Shown here one piece after another: positions 52,701 through 60,320 of a stretch of 64,000 nucleotides of DNA (position 1 is its first letter; the number at the start of each line of letters is the position of its first letter). Made by a program: the position numbers and the translations under genes. Origin of the DNA: Bdellovibrio bacteriovorus HD100 (GTDB lineage: Bacteria; Bdellovibrionota; Bdellovibrionia; Bdellovibrionales; Bdellovibrionaceae); NCBI RefSeq assembly GCF_000196175.1, contig NC_005363.1:3472001-3536000 (forward strand), written 5' to 3'. The notes below the pieces were generated by a model. It had not been told where the DNA came from and searched no databases. It saw nothing but the letters and a program-made list of their open reading frames with translations.

Positions 52701-52988
52701 CAACCACTTGCCCATATAGAATCTGTGCACACCAAAGATCCCCAGGAACGTCAGCAGAATCCAGCTGACGTTATAGTCCACCCGTCCACTGCGATAACTG
52801 CGCTGGGCGCTTCGACTCATGCTTGGAATAAGAAAGATATCAATCAACCAGCCAATACCGGCCAGACCGAAAGTGAAAAACCAGATGGTTCCGGTGATGG
52901 ACTTGCCGAAATAAAAACGGTGCGCGCCCATAAAACCAAAGATCCAAAGAATATAACCTATAAAAGTGGAGTGATCTGATTTGGCCAT
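52593..52988 (-). CDS. TM2-domain protein (two TM2 units)
   Basis: 131 residues. Two similar halves each have a G-x-(H/F)-RFYxGK motif between hydrophobic segments: FGFMGAHRFYFGKSITGTIWFFTFGLAGIGWLIDIFLIPSM and LGIFGVHRFYMGKWLSGLIWLCTGGLFLIGYLYDYWTL. This is the TM2 domain in tandem. Role unknown. The 3' end overlaps the glycosyltransferase gene by 108 bases. Confidence 0.88.
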   Translation of the reverse strand: MAKSDHSTFIGYILWIFGFMGAHRFYFGKSITGTIWFFTFGLAGIGWLIDIFLIPSMSRSAQRSYRSGRVDYNVSWILLTFLGIFGVHRFYMGKWLSGLIWLCTGGLFLIGYLYDYWTLNEQISDVNREAA

Positions 52989-53010
52989 GCGGGCCTCCTT
53001 GCACTTAAGA

Positions 53011-54381
53011 TTACCGCGCAGACTTTGGCCGATTCAAGTAAAGTCCGAACTGACGCATAACCCAGATATGAAACAAAGCCTGGGTCCAGCGATATAAAAA
53101 CCACGGCATCCGGGGTTTGAATTCGTGAATGGCCGCGATCACAGCCTTTCCACCCAGTGTTTCGCGAAACTCCAGACGCCCCCGCACTGTTTTTTGCGCC
53201 AACAGTCCGCCACGCACATAAAACAGCTGACGATGCGACCAGCTTCTTTCCGGCGAGTACTCCAGGATCAAAAGCCGCACATAGGGAAAGCTCCAACAAA
53301 AGTTCACCCACCGTCCACTGACTTCCACCTTCATAAGACCCGGGCGCATGCTGGGCAGAAATTCCATATACGCATGAGCCACCTCATCAGCCGTGACCCC
53401 TTCGGGAATCAACAAACGCTGCACTGAACGCACCTCATAGCTTCCCAAAGGGCTCTTTTGAAATGCCAGCGGTGTTTTCTTTTCGGTAAATTCAGAAAGA
53501 GCCTCTTCAAGAGCTTCGGCCACCGGCATGAATCGGTATCCCGGGATTTCCAGACGGCGTTTATCACTAACCAACAGAGTGGATCGCAAGCCCTCCACCA
53601 GAGGTGCGACCAGGGCTTTGGGGGCCCCGGTGACCAGACACACCCACAAGGTGGAAAGGTTGGGGCTTAAAAATGGAATCGGCAAAAGCTTGCGCTTTAA
53701 TCCCTGCATACGAGCGATCATCTTCATCATGTCCAGATAGCTGATCACATCCGGGCCGCCAATATCGTAAATATGATTTTGGGTTTCTGCCGTCTCAATA
53801 CAGTAACGCAGGCTACGCACCACATCCCTCAAGGCCACGGGCTGGCTTAGTGTGCTGGTCCACTTCGGACAGACCATCACGGGCAGTCGCTCCACCAAAC
53901 GGGTCATGATATGAAAGGAAGACCCCTCAGGCCCCAGAATCACTGCCGCCCGCAGAATGGTTGCAAGGATGCGGCTGGTTTTAAAAATACCCTCCACCTC
54001 TAGTCGGCTGCGCAAATGACGGGACATCTCTTGAGAATTTTCAGGGCACATGCCACCCAGATAAAAGATGCGTTTGACTCCGCAGGTTTCTGCGGCCCGC
54101 ACAAAGTTATCCGCGACAATCAGATCAAAGTCTTCAAAGGTTCCCTGGGTCAGTTGAGCCGAAGGGCGCATGGAATGCACCAGATAGACGGCAACGTCAC
54201 AGCCCTGCAAAGCTTTCTCGGCATCCAACAAACTGAACAAATCACAGGATCGCCACTCAATACCGTCCCCTGAATCCTTTTTACTGGACCGGCTTAAAGC
54301 AACGACTTCATGATGTCCCTGCAGTTCTTTGATCAGCGCCTTGCCAACAAAACCGCTGGCTCCGGCAATTGCCACCTTCAC
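53011..54381 (-). CDS. NAD(P)-binding SDR protein fused to DUF2867
   Basis: 456 residues from a GTG start at 54381, preceded by GAGG; it begins VKVAIAGASGFVGKALIKEL. The N-terminal about 300 residues are an atypical SDR (GxxGxxG motif, VALSRSSKKD, CDVAVYLVHSM, RIFYLGGMCPEN), like the NmrA/NDUFA9 group. The C-terminal 150 residues (VRSVQRLLIPEGVTADEVAHAYMEF...WRLF-like, ELLILEYSP) match a DUF2867 domain. Such fusions are found in diverse bacteria, with no known substrate. Monocistronic, divergent from the Hsp20 operon. Confidence 0.82.
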   Translation of the reverse strand: MKVAIAGASGFVGKALIKELQGHHEVVALSRSSKKDSGDGIEWRSCDLFSLLDAEKALQGCDVAVYLVHSMRPSAQLTQGTFEDFDLIVADNFVRAAETCGVKRIFYLGGMCPENSQEMSRHLRSRLEVEGIFKTSRILATILRAAVILGPEGSSFHIMTRLVERLPVMVCPKWTSTLSQPVALRDVVRSLRYCIETAETQNHIYDIGGPDVISYLDMMKMIARMQGLKRKLLPIPFLSPNLSTLWVCLVTGAPKALVAPLVEGLRSTLLVSDKRRLEIPGYRFMPVAEALEEALSEFTEKKTPLAFQKSPLGSYEVRSVQRLLIPEGVTADEVAHAYMEFLPSMRPGLMKVEVSGRWVNFCWSFPYVRLLILEYSPERSWSHRQLFYVRGGLLAQKTVRGRLEFRETLGGKAVIAAIHEFKPRMPWFLYRWTQALFHIWVMRQFGLYLNRPKSAR

Positions 54382-54554
54382 TTCAAACCTCGCAAATAAA
54401 ATGATCCTATCACATTCGTCCAGAGTCCTAAAATTATTGGCAAATAACAAGTACTTGCACGCGCCTTGACAATAAAAAGGACGGACACAGATTTAGGGCA
54501 ACAGACTTGTTTTTTCGGTTCCTCTTTTTGACCCACGAAAGGAGGTTGTTGGTC

Positions 54555-54731
54555 ATGAGACGAACGGATTCTTTTTCAATCAAACATCTTATTAAAGAAC
54601 TTCTGATTGCACTTTATTTGACGGCGTTATTTTTGGTGGCCGCAAAAATTATTGGTCCGCCCAACTTGACAGTCGCACAAACAATCACATCGTTAGAGTG
54701 TAATAACGAAACCTGCAAAGGAGGTTTATAA
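54555..54731 (+). CDS. Small membrane protein coupled to Hsp20
   Basis: 58 residues from the ATG at 54555, preceded by GAAAGGAGG; a longer frame starting at 54507 is rejected. It is basic and hydrophilic at the N-terminus (MRRTDSFSIKHLIKEL), has one hydrophobic segment (LLIALYLTALFLVAAKIIG), and a periplasmic or exported tail with two cysteines (SLECNNETCKGG). The TAA stop overlaps the Hsp20 ATG, so translation is coupled and both probably share a promoter. No family recognised. Too small for a confident function. Confidence 0.65.
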   Translation: MRRTDSFSIKHLIKELLIALYLTALFLVAAKIIGPPNLTVAQTITSLECNNETCKGGL

Positions 54732-55222
54732 TGAGACTGATTACACCTTATTGGCCCACTCGCAGAATGACATCCAATATCTTCGACGAGATGGATCGTA
54801 TGTTTGAGAACTTTGCAACGGTCCCTGCCGCCGAAAGTCAGGAGCGTCTTTTCAAAACCGCTTGTGAAGTGACTGAATCCGATGATCATTATTTACTGAG
54901 TGTGGATCTGCCAGGATTCAAAAAGGAAAACATCAATATAGAGATGAACGGAAATCTTCTGACCATCTCAGGCGAAAGAAAGCGCGACGAAAAGGTCATA
55001 GGCACCTTCAGCCGCAGCTTCACGGTTCCTGACACTGTGGATGGAGCTAAAATTGAAGCCCACCACGAAGACGGAGTGCTCAGTATTTATCTGCCCAAAG
55101 CTCCGTTGGCCAAAGCTCAAAGAATTGAAATTCAAACTCATAAAGGGGGTTTCTTCGACAGACTATTGGCAGCTAAAAACACTGCCATCGAAGGCAACAA
55201 GTCCGAATCTTCTTCCCACTAA
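54731..55222 (+). CDS. Small heat-shock protein (Hsp20/alpha-crystallin)
   Basis: 163 residues. The alpha-crystallin domain is complete: CEVTESDDHYLLSVDLPGFKKENINIEMNGNLLTISGERKRDEKVIGTFSRSFTVPDTVDGAKIEAHHEDGVLSIYLPK, including the VDLPG and (E/G)VL(S/T)(I/V)-type motifs. A C-terminal (I/L)-x-(I/L)-like motif RIEIQTH follows. The N-terminus has MRLITPYWPTRRMTSNIFDEMDRMFENF. It is an ATP-independent holdase. GGAGG lies upstream. A promoter with TTGACA lies near 54466, before the coupled small gene. Terminator at 55254-55290. Confidence 0.95.
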   Translation: MRLITPYWPTRRMTSNIFDEMDRMFENFATVPAAESQERLFKTACEVTESDDHYLLSVDLPGFKKENINIEMNGNLLTISGERKRDEKVIGTFSRSFTVPDTVDGAKIEAHHEDGVLSIYLPKAPLAKAQRIEIQTHKGGFFDRLLAAKNTAIEGNKSESSSH

Positions 55223-55253
55223 TCCTTCCCGCTAATCCTTCTCCCATCCCTCT

Positions 55254-55290
55254 GAGGGCTTGATTCCCCGTCAAGCCCTCTTCTATTTTA
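55254..55290 (+). terminator. Terminator of the Hsp20 operon
   Basis: GAGGGCTTGA (55254-55263) pairs perfectly with TCAAGCCCTC (55271-55280) and is followed by TTCTATTTTA. Confidence 0.9.
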
Positions 55291-55340
55291 TCGTTTGCCT
55301 GAATTCCCACAAACGACGATAATGGCAACAGAGGTGTCCC

Positions 55341-55820
55341 TTGGATAAAAAGAAACTGATCGAAGCCATTCGCACGCAACTTGTCGCGGACATGACGGCT
55401 CTTAAAGAAGCCGTCAAAGCCACCATTGATGCGGCCACGAACGAAGAAAGCAAAGCCGAAAACGAATACGACACCCGCGGCTTGGAAGCCTCTTATCTGG
55501 CGCGTGGTCAGGCCAAACGCATTGCGGATATCGAGGAAGTTTTACTTTTGCTGAAACACCTGAGTGTCAGGGATTTTGGTCCCAACGATGGAATTTCATC
55601 TTCCGCGGTGATTGAAGTTGAACACAACGGCAAAACCAGCTTCTTTTTCATTCTGGCCAAAGGCGGCGGCGTCAGTGTGCAGTTTGAAGGAAAGACCATC
55701 CAGGTGGTCACACCCAACAGCCCTTTGGGCGAAGCGCTTTTAGATCAGAAGGTCGGCGGAGTGGCCGTGGTGGAAAATGGCCCACAGGTTCGCGAATACG
55801 ACATTATCAATATCTGGTAG
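55341..55820 (+). CDS. GreA/GreB-family protein
   Basis: 159 residues from a TTG start with GAGGTG upstream. The N-terminal about 75 residues form a long helical, coiled-coil-like region (LKEAVKATIDAATNEESKAENEYDTRGLEASYLARGQAKRIADIEEVLLLL). The C-terminal half is the FKBP-like domain of GreA/B, with ISSSAVIEVEHNGKTSFFFILAKGGGVSVQFEGKTIQVVTPNSPLGEALLDQKVGG. The SPLGEALL motif is the Gre signature. It could act at the RNA polymerase secondary channel. It differs from canonical GreA/B in the N-terminal arm, so the exact role (Gre-like or Gfh-like) is open. Confidence 0.8.
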   Translation: MDKKKLIEAIRTQLVADMTALKEAVKATIDAATNEESKAENEYDTRGLEASYLARGQAKRIADIEEVLLLLKHLSVRDFGPNDGISSSAVIEVEHNGKTSFFFILAKGGGVSVQFEGKTIQVVTPNSPLGEALLDQKVGGVAVVENGPQVREYDIINIW

Positions 55821-55832
55821 GACAGCAGCGCC

Positions 55833-56258
55833 CTAAGGCAGCTGCATCTCGCCTTTTTCATTCAGTGGCGCCAGGGGATTCCACGCCACTTCCCACAAGA
55901 ATCGATCCGGGTCTTCAAAGTACCCACTGTGACCTCCCCAAAAAACATCCTGAGCGGGTTTGATGATGCGGCCTCCGGCTTTTTCCGCCTGAGCCAGCAC
56001 TTGGGCCACCTCTTCTTTGCTGTTCACATTGTGCGCGATGGTAAAGTCGCGAAAGCCACTGCCCTGCGGATCAACACCAGCATCTTTTGCCAGCTCTTCG
56101 GAAGGAAACAGCGCCAACACCACGCCTCCGGTGCGCAGAAAGACCACGTTGTCATTACTGGCTGGGGACACAGGCCACTTCAGTCCTTTTTCATAGAATT
56201 CCCGGGACACTGCCAGATTTTGAACGCCCAGCGTGATCATCGTCAGTCGTGCTTCCAT
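55833..56258 (-). CDS. VOC-family protein (glyoxalase/dioxygenase fold)
   Basis: 141 residues from ATG 56258, preceded by GAGGTGGGT. Two beta-alpha-beta-beta-beta modules are visible: TMITLGVQNLAVSREFYEKGLKWPVSP...VVFLRTGGVVLALFP, then DFTIAHNVNSKEEVAQVLAQAEKAGGRIIKPAQDVFWGGHSGYFEDPDRFLWEVAWNP. The DVFWGGHSGYFEDPDRFLWEVAWNP block is typical of the short VOC group with unknown substrates. It is divergent from the asparaginase-like gene. Confidence 0.85.
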   Translation of the reverse strand: MEARLTMITLGVQNLAVSREFYEKGLKWPVSPASNDNVVFLRTGGVVLALFPSEELAKDAGVDPQGSGFRDFTIAHNVNSKEEVAQVLAQAEKAGGRIIKPAQDVFWGGHSGYFEDPDRFLWEVAWNPLAPLNEKGEMQLP

Positions 56259-56363
56259 ACCCACCTCGTTTGCCACCAAATCCTACCACGGGGGCTTTTC
56301 CGCGAGCATCCGCTTTTTTGCTTTTCTTGCCAGCTTGCGAAAGTTGACATAGGATCTCGAACC

Positions 56364-56882
56364 ATGGGCACAGCTATTCAAGACGTCATCATTATCACCA
56401 CCGGTGGCACCATCGAAAAAACTTATAATGAGTTCGATGGATCTCTGGAAAACAGAGGCACCAGCATTAAAAACCGCATTCTTTCCAAGATGCGACTGCC
56501 GTACACCAATATCATGGTGTACCCACTGCTGAGCAAAGACTCCCTGTATATGACAGATGAAGACCGTGCCCTGATTTCTGCCACCGTCAAAGATCAAATG
56601 CAGCGGGGAAGCCCGATCGTTGTTTTGCACGGAACCGACACCATGCACGTTTCTGCCGAACACTGTTTTAAAGAAATCGGCACACCAAAAGTTCCCGTGG
56701 TGTTTACCGGCGCCATGATTCCAATGGGTTTCGATGACAGCGATGCTGCTCAGAACGTCACGGAAGCTTTGCTGTCAGCAAAACTTCTGCAACCGGGATT
56801 CTATATTTCCTTCCACAACCAGGTGTTCAACGTACCGCAAGTTCGCAAGAACCGTGAAAAGGGCACTTTCGAAAGCTTCTAA
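56364..56882 (+). CDS. One-domain asparaginase-like protein
   Basis: 172 residues from ATG 56364. It contains only the N-terminal asparaginase/glutaminase domain: VIIITTGGTIEKTYNEFDGSLEN with the first catalytic Thr16 of TTGGTIE, then PIVVLHGTDTMHVSAEHCF with the second Thr-Asp site, and VVFTGAMIPMGFDDSDAAQNVTEAL. The C-terminal domain of ordinary type I/II asparaginases (about 150 residues) is missing, and the frame ends naturally at KGTFESF. The end is not ragged, so this looks like a real short family rather than a pseudogene. Activity is uncertain. Confidence 0.8.
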   Translation: MGTAIQDVIIITTGGTIEKTYNEFDGSLENRGTSIKNRILSKMRLPYTNIMVYPLLSKDSLYMTDEDRALISATVKDQMQRGSPIVVLHGTDTMHVSAEHCFKEIGTPKVPVVFTGAMIPMGFDDSDAAQNVTEALLSAKLLQPGFYISFHNQVFNVPQVRKNREKGTFESF

Positions 56883-56997
56883 TCGCGAATTCCTCTCTGA
56901 AAGTCCTGTGTTAATTTGAGATTCCCCATGGACGCCATTAAGCCCATGGGACCTTCTCCGAAAAGACACTATTGGATCTATTCTTGAGGAGTTACGT

Positions 56998-58752
56998 TTG
57001 TTTTTATCCCGCATTGTACTGGCAGCCGTTTTTGTACTTTCCGCCTGCACTCATCTGCCCAAATCGGTGTTGAAAGAAAGCCCGCACGTCACCGATCACG
57101 CCGCGCCTCTTCCGCCTAACAAACGCACTCCTGCCGCCGAAGAACTGGATTGGTGGGCGGCCAATGAACGGCAGGTGAAATCTGCTGTGTGCCGAATGCG
57201 ACTGCCCGTCACCACCGCAGAGATTCAGCGCTATTACAAAAGTCTTCCCGTGGAAAATGGCTCTGAACCCGGAACGCACGAAGTTCTGGGTATTGTTCTG
57301 ACCAATGAACGTCCTCATCTGGTTCTGGCCCTCAGCCGATTGCTGACGTTGGGGCGCGAAAGTGCGACGCCTGAAAAAGTCATCAAGGACTTCCAGAAAG
57401 AATTTAAAATAGGACCGGGCTGCGACAAGGCCCTGTGTGCTGCACAGAAAATCTTCGGAGCTGATGTCGGACCTCAGATGCTTTATCTGATGGACAAGTT
57501 TGATGTGAACACGTCACCTTATTCATTTACAAGCGCTTCTCTTTTCACTGCCGGCGAGATCGCCGATGTCATTCGCACTTTTGAACTGGTGAAGCCCGAC
57601 CAGCTGCCGTTTGGATTCAACAAACAACTGATCAAATTCAAACGCGGCTACACCCGCGCCTCTTACGGTGACGACGGCGGAAAAGTTCTGGCCAATGCCT
57701 CGATTGAACTTTTTGACTCGTGGTCCGAGCAGTCTTCGATCATGCGCCAGTACACACTTTATCATGAAATTGCCCACAATCATTCGGACAATCAGTTTTC
57801 AGACTATGACCGCTCGGCGACCTGGCTGCAACTGAGCAACTGGAAAGAAGCCAAAGCCGGTGGTTTTGAAGTCGAAAAGAAAAAAGCCCTGCAAGGCCAT
57901 CCTTTCGTGTCCCGCTATGGCCAATCCAATCCCTTTGAGGACTTTGCCGAAAGTGTGACGGCTTACCGCTTTAATCCAGATTTGCTTAAGAAAAAATCCG
58001 CCGAAAAGTACAACCTGATCAAGTACCTGGTGCACGACGGGCTGGAATACACCTCCAGCAAAAACTGCAATGACACGGGCGTTTCAAAGAAATTCCAAAA
58101 TGAGATCGACCGCGACGACGGCCTGACCAACGCCGAAAAGGACCGCGTGCTGAAAGCCTGCCGTCAACCCTTCTATCAGACTTTGCTGGGGAATATGCCG
58201 GTGTCGTTCTTTGATTCCTGCGTGAATTATGAAGCGACTCAGCTCTGGGCAAAAACAAACGGGGAACGCTATCCGGATTTGCTGCCTCAGGCCCTGTTTG
58301 ACCCGAAACTGCGGGTCAGCACCCTGAAGTTTGCCAAACTCCGAGCAGAACTGGCCAGCGCTTTGCAACCGGAAGTGACTGACTGGATTCTGAATTCAGT
58401 GCAGACCTTCGCCTACCAATTGCGCTCAGACATGAACAACTCCGAGTACTGTGAAGTGTGGGCGCAGCTCAATCGCAAGGTCTATCCCGACATTGATCGC
58501 GATAACAAATGGCGCTACAAGGGAATCTTCGTGTCCCACGACTATTCACCCAAAGCCGGTGCGGCTCGTGGCATCTGTCTGGAGCTGGCGACCGGATTCG
58601 TTCCGACTTCCAAGTCGACTCTTTCTACAGTGAAAAGCTGGATCAAAGAAACCGGCCACATCAGCACCCAGGGTCCCTTGAAAGAACGCGGCATCAGCCG
58701 AGAAACGCTGCTAAAATATATTATCGATCGCACGAACGTCAGTGTTCGTTAG
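56998..58752 (+). CDS. Lipoprotein zinc metallopeptidase of unassigned family
   Basis: 584 residues from a TTG start with GAGGAG upstream; the signal ends in a lipobox LSAC (MFLSRIVLAAVFVLSAC). Residues 256-261 read HEIAHN in the context LYHEIAHNHSDNQFSDYDR, a zinc-protease HExxH motif, and FEDFAESVTAYRFNPDLL about 60 residues later would supply the third ligand Glu, as in gluzincins. N-terminal 240 residues and C-terminal 300 residues match nothing I know; five or more Cys are spread through. Probably an outer-membrane- or inner-membrane-anchored protease facing the periplasm. Ends overlap the SRPBCC gene by 4 bases. Confidence 0.75.
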   Translation: MFLSRIVLAAVFVLSACTHLPKSVLKESPHVTDHAAPLPPNKRTPAAEELDWWAANERQVKSAVCRMRLPVTTAEIQRYYKSLPVENGSEPGTHEVLGIVLTNERPHLVLALSRLLTLGRESATPEKVIKDFQKEFKIGPGCDKALCAAQKIFGADVGPQMLYLMDKFDVNTSPYSFTSASLFTAGEIADVIRTFELVKPDQLPFGFNKQLIKFKRGYTRASYGDDGGKVLANASIELFDSWSEQSSIMRQYTLYHEIAHNHSDNQFSDYDRSATWLQLSNWKEAKAGGFEVEKKKALQGHPFVSRYGQSNPFEDFAESVTAYRFNPDLLKKKSAEKYNLIKYLVHDGLEYTSSKNCNDTGVSKKFQNEIDRDDGLTNAEKDRVLKACRQPFYQTLLGNMPVSFFDSCVNYEATQLWAKTNGERYPDLLPQALFDPKLRVSTLKFAKLRAELASALQPEVTDWILNSVQTFAYQLRSDMNNSEYCEVWAQLNRKVYPDIDRDNKWRYKGIFVSHDYSPKAGAARGICLELATGFVPTSKSTLSTVKSWIKETGHISTQGPLKERGISRETLLKYIIDRTNVSVR

Positions 58753-59411
58753 GACTTTTTCCTTCGCACCGGGGCCGTCGGAGTCATCGCCGACAGGGCC
58801 TCGACGGCTTCATTCCAGCGATCACGAATGGCGGCTTTGGAACGGGTGTCTTTGATGCCGTCATGCATGAAGGCCAGCATAGATTTGTTCTCGTCCCGGC
58901 CCATCACATAGATTTGTACAATTGTGGGCTTGTGCCATTCAGGATCCTGCCAGCTCATGCGCAGGCGTTCGCCTTCCCTCATGGTGCGGATTTCGCCAAA
59001 GAATCCATCTTCGGTTTCAAAAACATTTTTGGGCTTAAACTTGAAACGAGACAAAGGCTTTAGCCAAGCGGCCTGACCTTCGGCGGACTCCAGAAGCTTC
59101 CAGAGTTTTTCTGCGCTGATATAGAAAGTGCGTGTCACCGTGGCGGAAAGCTCGCCTTTTTGATTGCGGCCTTCCTGGCGGCGACCGATATGAACTTCGT
59201 AACCGGAAGTCACAATCTGGCGCCACCATTCTTTCATCTTGAAAGCTTTCTTTCCCAGCAAAGCCACGATCTCTTTGTGGGAAAGGTTCTTCGCACCCTG
59301 GTCATTCAGAATTTTTATCCACTGATCCCAATTCTTGCCCGTGTGTTTTTCCACGGACACGGCAGTGACTTTATTTAGAACTTCAATGACAACAGGTGCT
59401 TTTTTGGCCAT
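58749..59411 (-). CDS. SRPBCC/AHSA1-domain protein
   Basis: 220 residues. The N-terminal 70 are helical (VEKHTGKNWDQWIKILNDQGAKNLSHKEIVALLGKKAFKMKEWW), a region often found fused to SRPBCC domains. The remaining part is the AHSA1-like fold: TRTFYISAEKLWKLLESAEGQAAWLKPLSRFKFKPKNVFETEDGFFGEIRTMREGERLRMSWQDPEWHKPTIVQIYVM then RDRWNEAVEALSAM. The domain binds hydrophobic ligands; the exact role is unknown. Ends in a basic tail. Confidence 0.82.
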   Translation of the reverse strand: MAKKAPVVIEVLNKVTAVSVEKHTGKNWDQWIKILNDQGAKNLSHKEIVALLGKKAFKMKEWWRQIVTSGYEVHIGRRQEGRNQKGELSATVTRTFYISAEKLWKLLESAEGQAAWLKPLSRFKFKPKNVFETEDGFFGEIRTMREGERLRMSWQDPEWHKPTIVQIYVMGRDENKSMLAFMHDGIKDTRSKAAIRDRWNEAVEALSAMTPTAPVRRKKS

Positions 59412-59417
59412 GCGAAA

Positions 59418-60140
59418 CTAGAGCGCCTTCTTGATATGCAGGTTCGCGGAACCGGACTTCAGTTTCACTTTGAATCCCGCATTCGCAGTGTCACCCACTT
59501 CATTGGTCATTTTGCCGCCCACAGAAATGAAGCTCGTCTGGATTTTGGCATCTGCTGGCAAAGTCAGCTCGACATTGCCGCTGCCGGATTTGATCTCAAA
59601 CTCTCCCGTGGCTGGCAACGCGGAATAAGCGGCTTTCACGGTGCCGGAACCCATTTTCAAATCGGATTTGCCAGTCAGGGATTTCACATTGACTTCCGCA
59701 TTTCCGGCAGAGCCATCCAGTTCGTGCACGTCCGCGTCGATCGTCACCTGGCCATTGCCGATTTTAAAGTCGATGCCACCTTTGGTTCCGGTGATGGTGA
59801 TGTTACCAGAGCCCAATTTCATATCCAGCTCCATCACTTTGGGCAAAAGCACAGTGAAATTGGTGGTACAGTCAGATTTTTTAAAGACACCTTTGCGGGT
59901 CACTTCCACTTCCAGGTCAGCGCCTTTTTGTTTGAACTCCAGGCGGCAGGATTTCGTGAAATCGGTCTTTTCTGCCGTGATCACGATCTTATCCTCATGA
60001 CCCCCGTCAATTTTGATGTTTCCGTTCAGATTCTCGATTTCAAAACTGCGAATAGTTTTCGCATCAAACTCTTTCACTTCGGTCTCGGCGGCCAGGGCCA
60101 CAGGACTGATAAACAGGGCCAACAATGCTGCAAACTTCAT
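59418..60140 (-). CDS. Exported DUF4097-type beta-repeat protein
   Basis: 240 residues from ATG 60140, with AGGAGG upstream and a signal peptide (MKFAALLALFISPVALAA). The mature part is a repetitive beta structure with regular short strands: IENLNGNIKIDGGHEDKIVITAEK, VMELDMKLGSGNITITGTKGGIDFKIGNGQVTIDADVHELDGSAGNAEVNVKSLTGKSDLKMGSGTVKAAY and LKSGSANLHIKKAL. This is the DUF4097 solenoid. Function unknown; such proteins are often envelope-associated. It starts six bases before the SRPBCC gene and may be co-transcribed with it. Confidence 0.85.
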   Translation of the reverse strand: MKFAALLALFISPVALAAETEVKEFDAKTIRSFEIENLNGNIKIDGGHEDKIVITAEKTDFTKSCRLEFKQKGADLEVEVTRKGVFKKSDCTTNFTVLLPKVMELDMKLGSGNITITGTKGGIDFKIGNGQVTIDADVHELDGSAGNAEVNVKSLTGKSDLKMGSGTVKAAYSALPATGEFEIKSGSGNVELTLPADAKIQTSFISVGGKMTNEVGDTANAGFKVKLKSGSANLHIKKAL

Positions 60141-60320
60141 AAGTCCTCCTACAAACATAATTCATTTATTAAGCCGTCAAGCCCCCCTATTTTCAAGCCA
60201 AGAGCACACGGCCAGGCCTTTTCACCGGGAGTTTTTTCCAAGGCGCCCTTTCCGATGGGGAAAGGGTTGCGTTTCCCGCCTGAAACACGTAAAAAAACAG
60301 CTTTCCAAAGGACCCATCCG

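Noticed and set aside
55929-56363. In-frame upstream extension of the asparaginase-like gene
   Set aside because: It is antisense to the VOC gene and His/Arg-rich; the family begins near MGTAIQDVIIITTGG.
59436-60320. In-frame upstream extension of the ABC-F gene
   Set aside because: It runs antisense through the DUF4097 gene; ABC-F proteins begin at the MISTNNVSLRFG segment.
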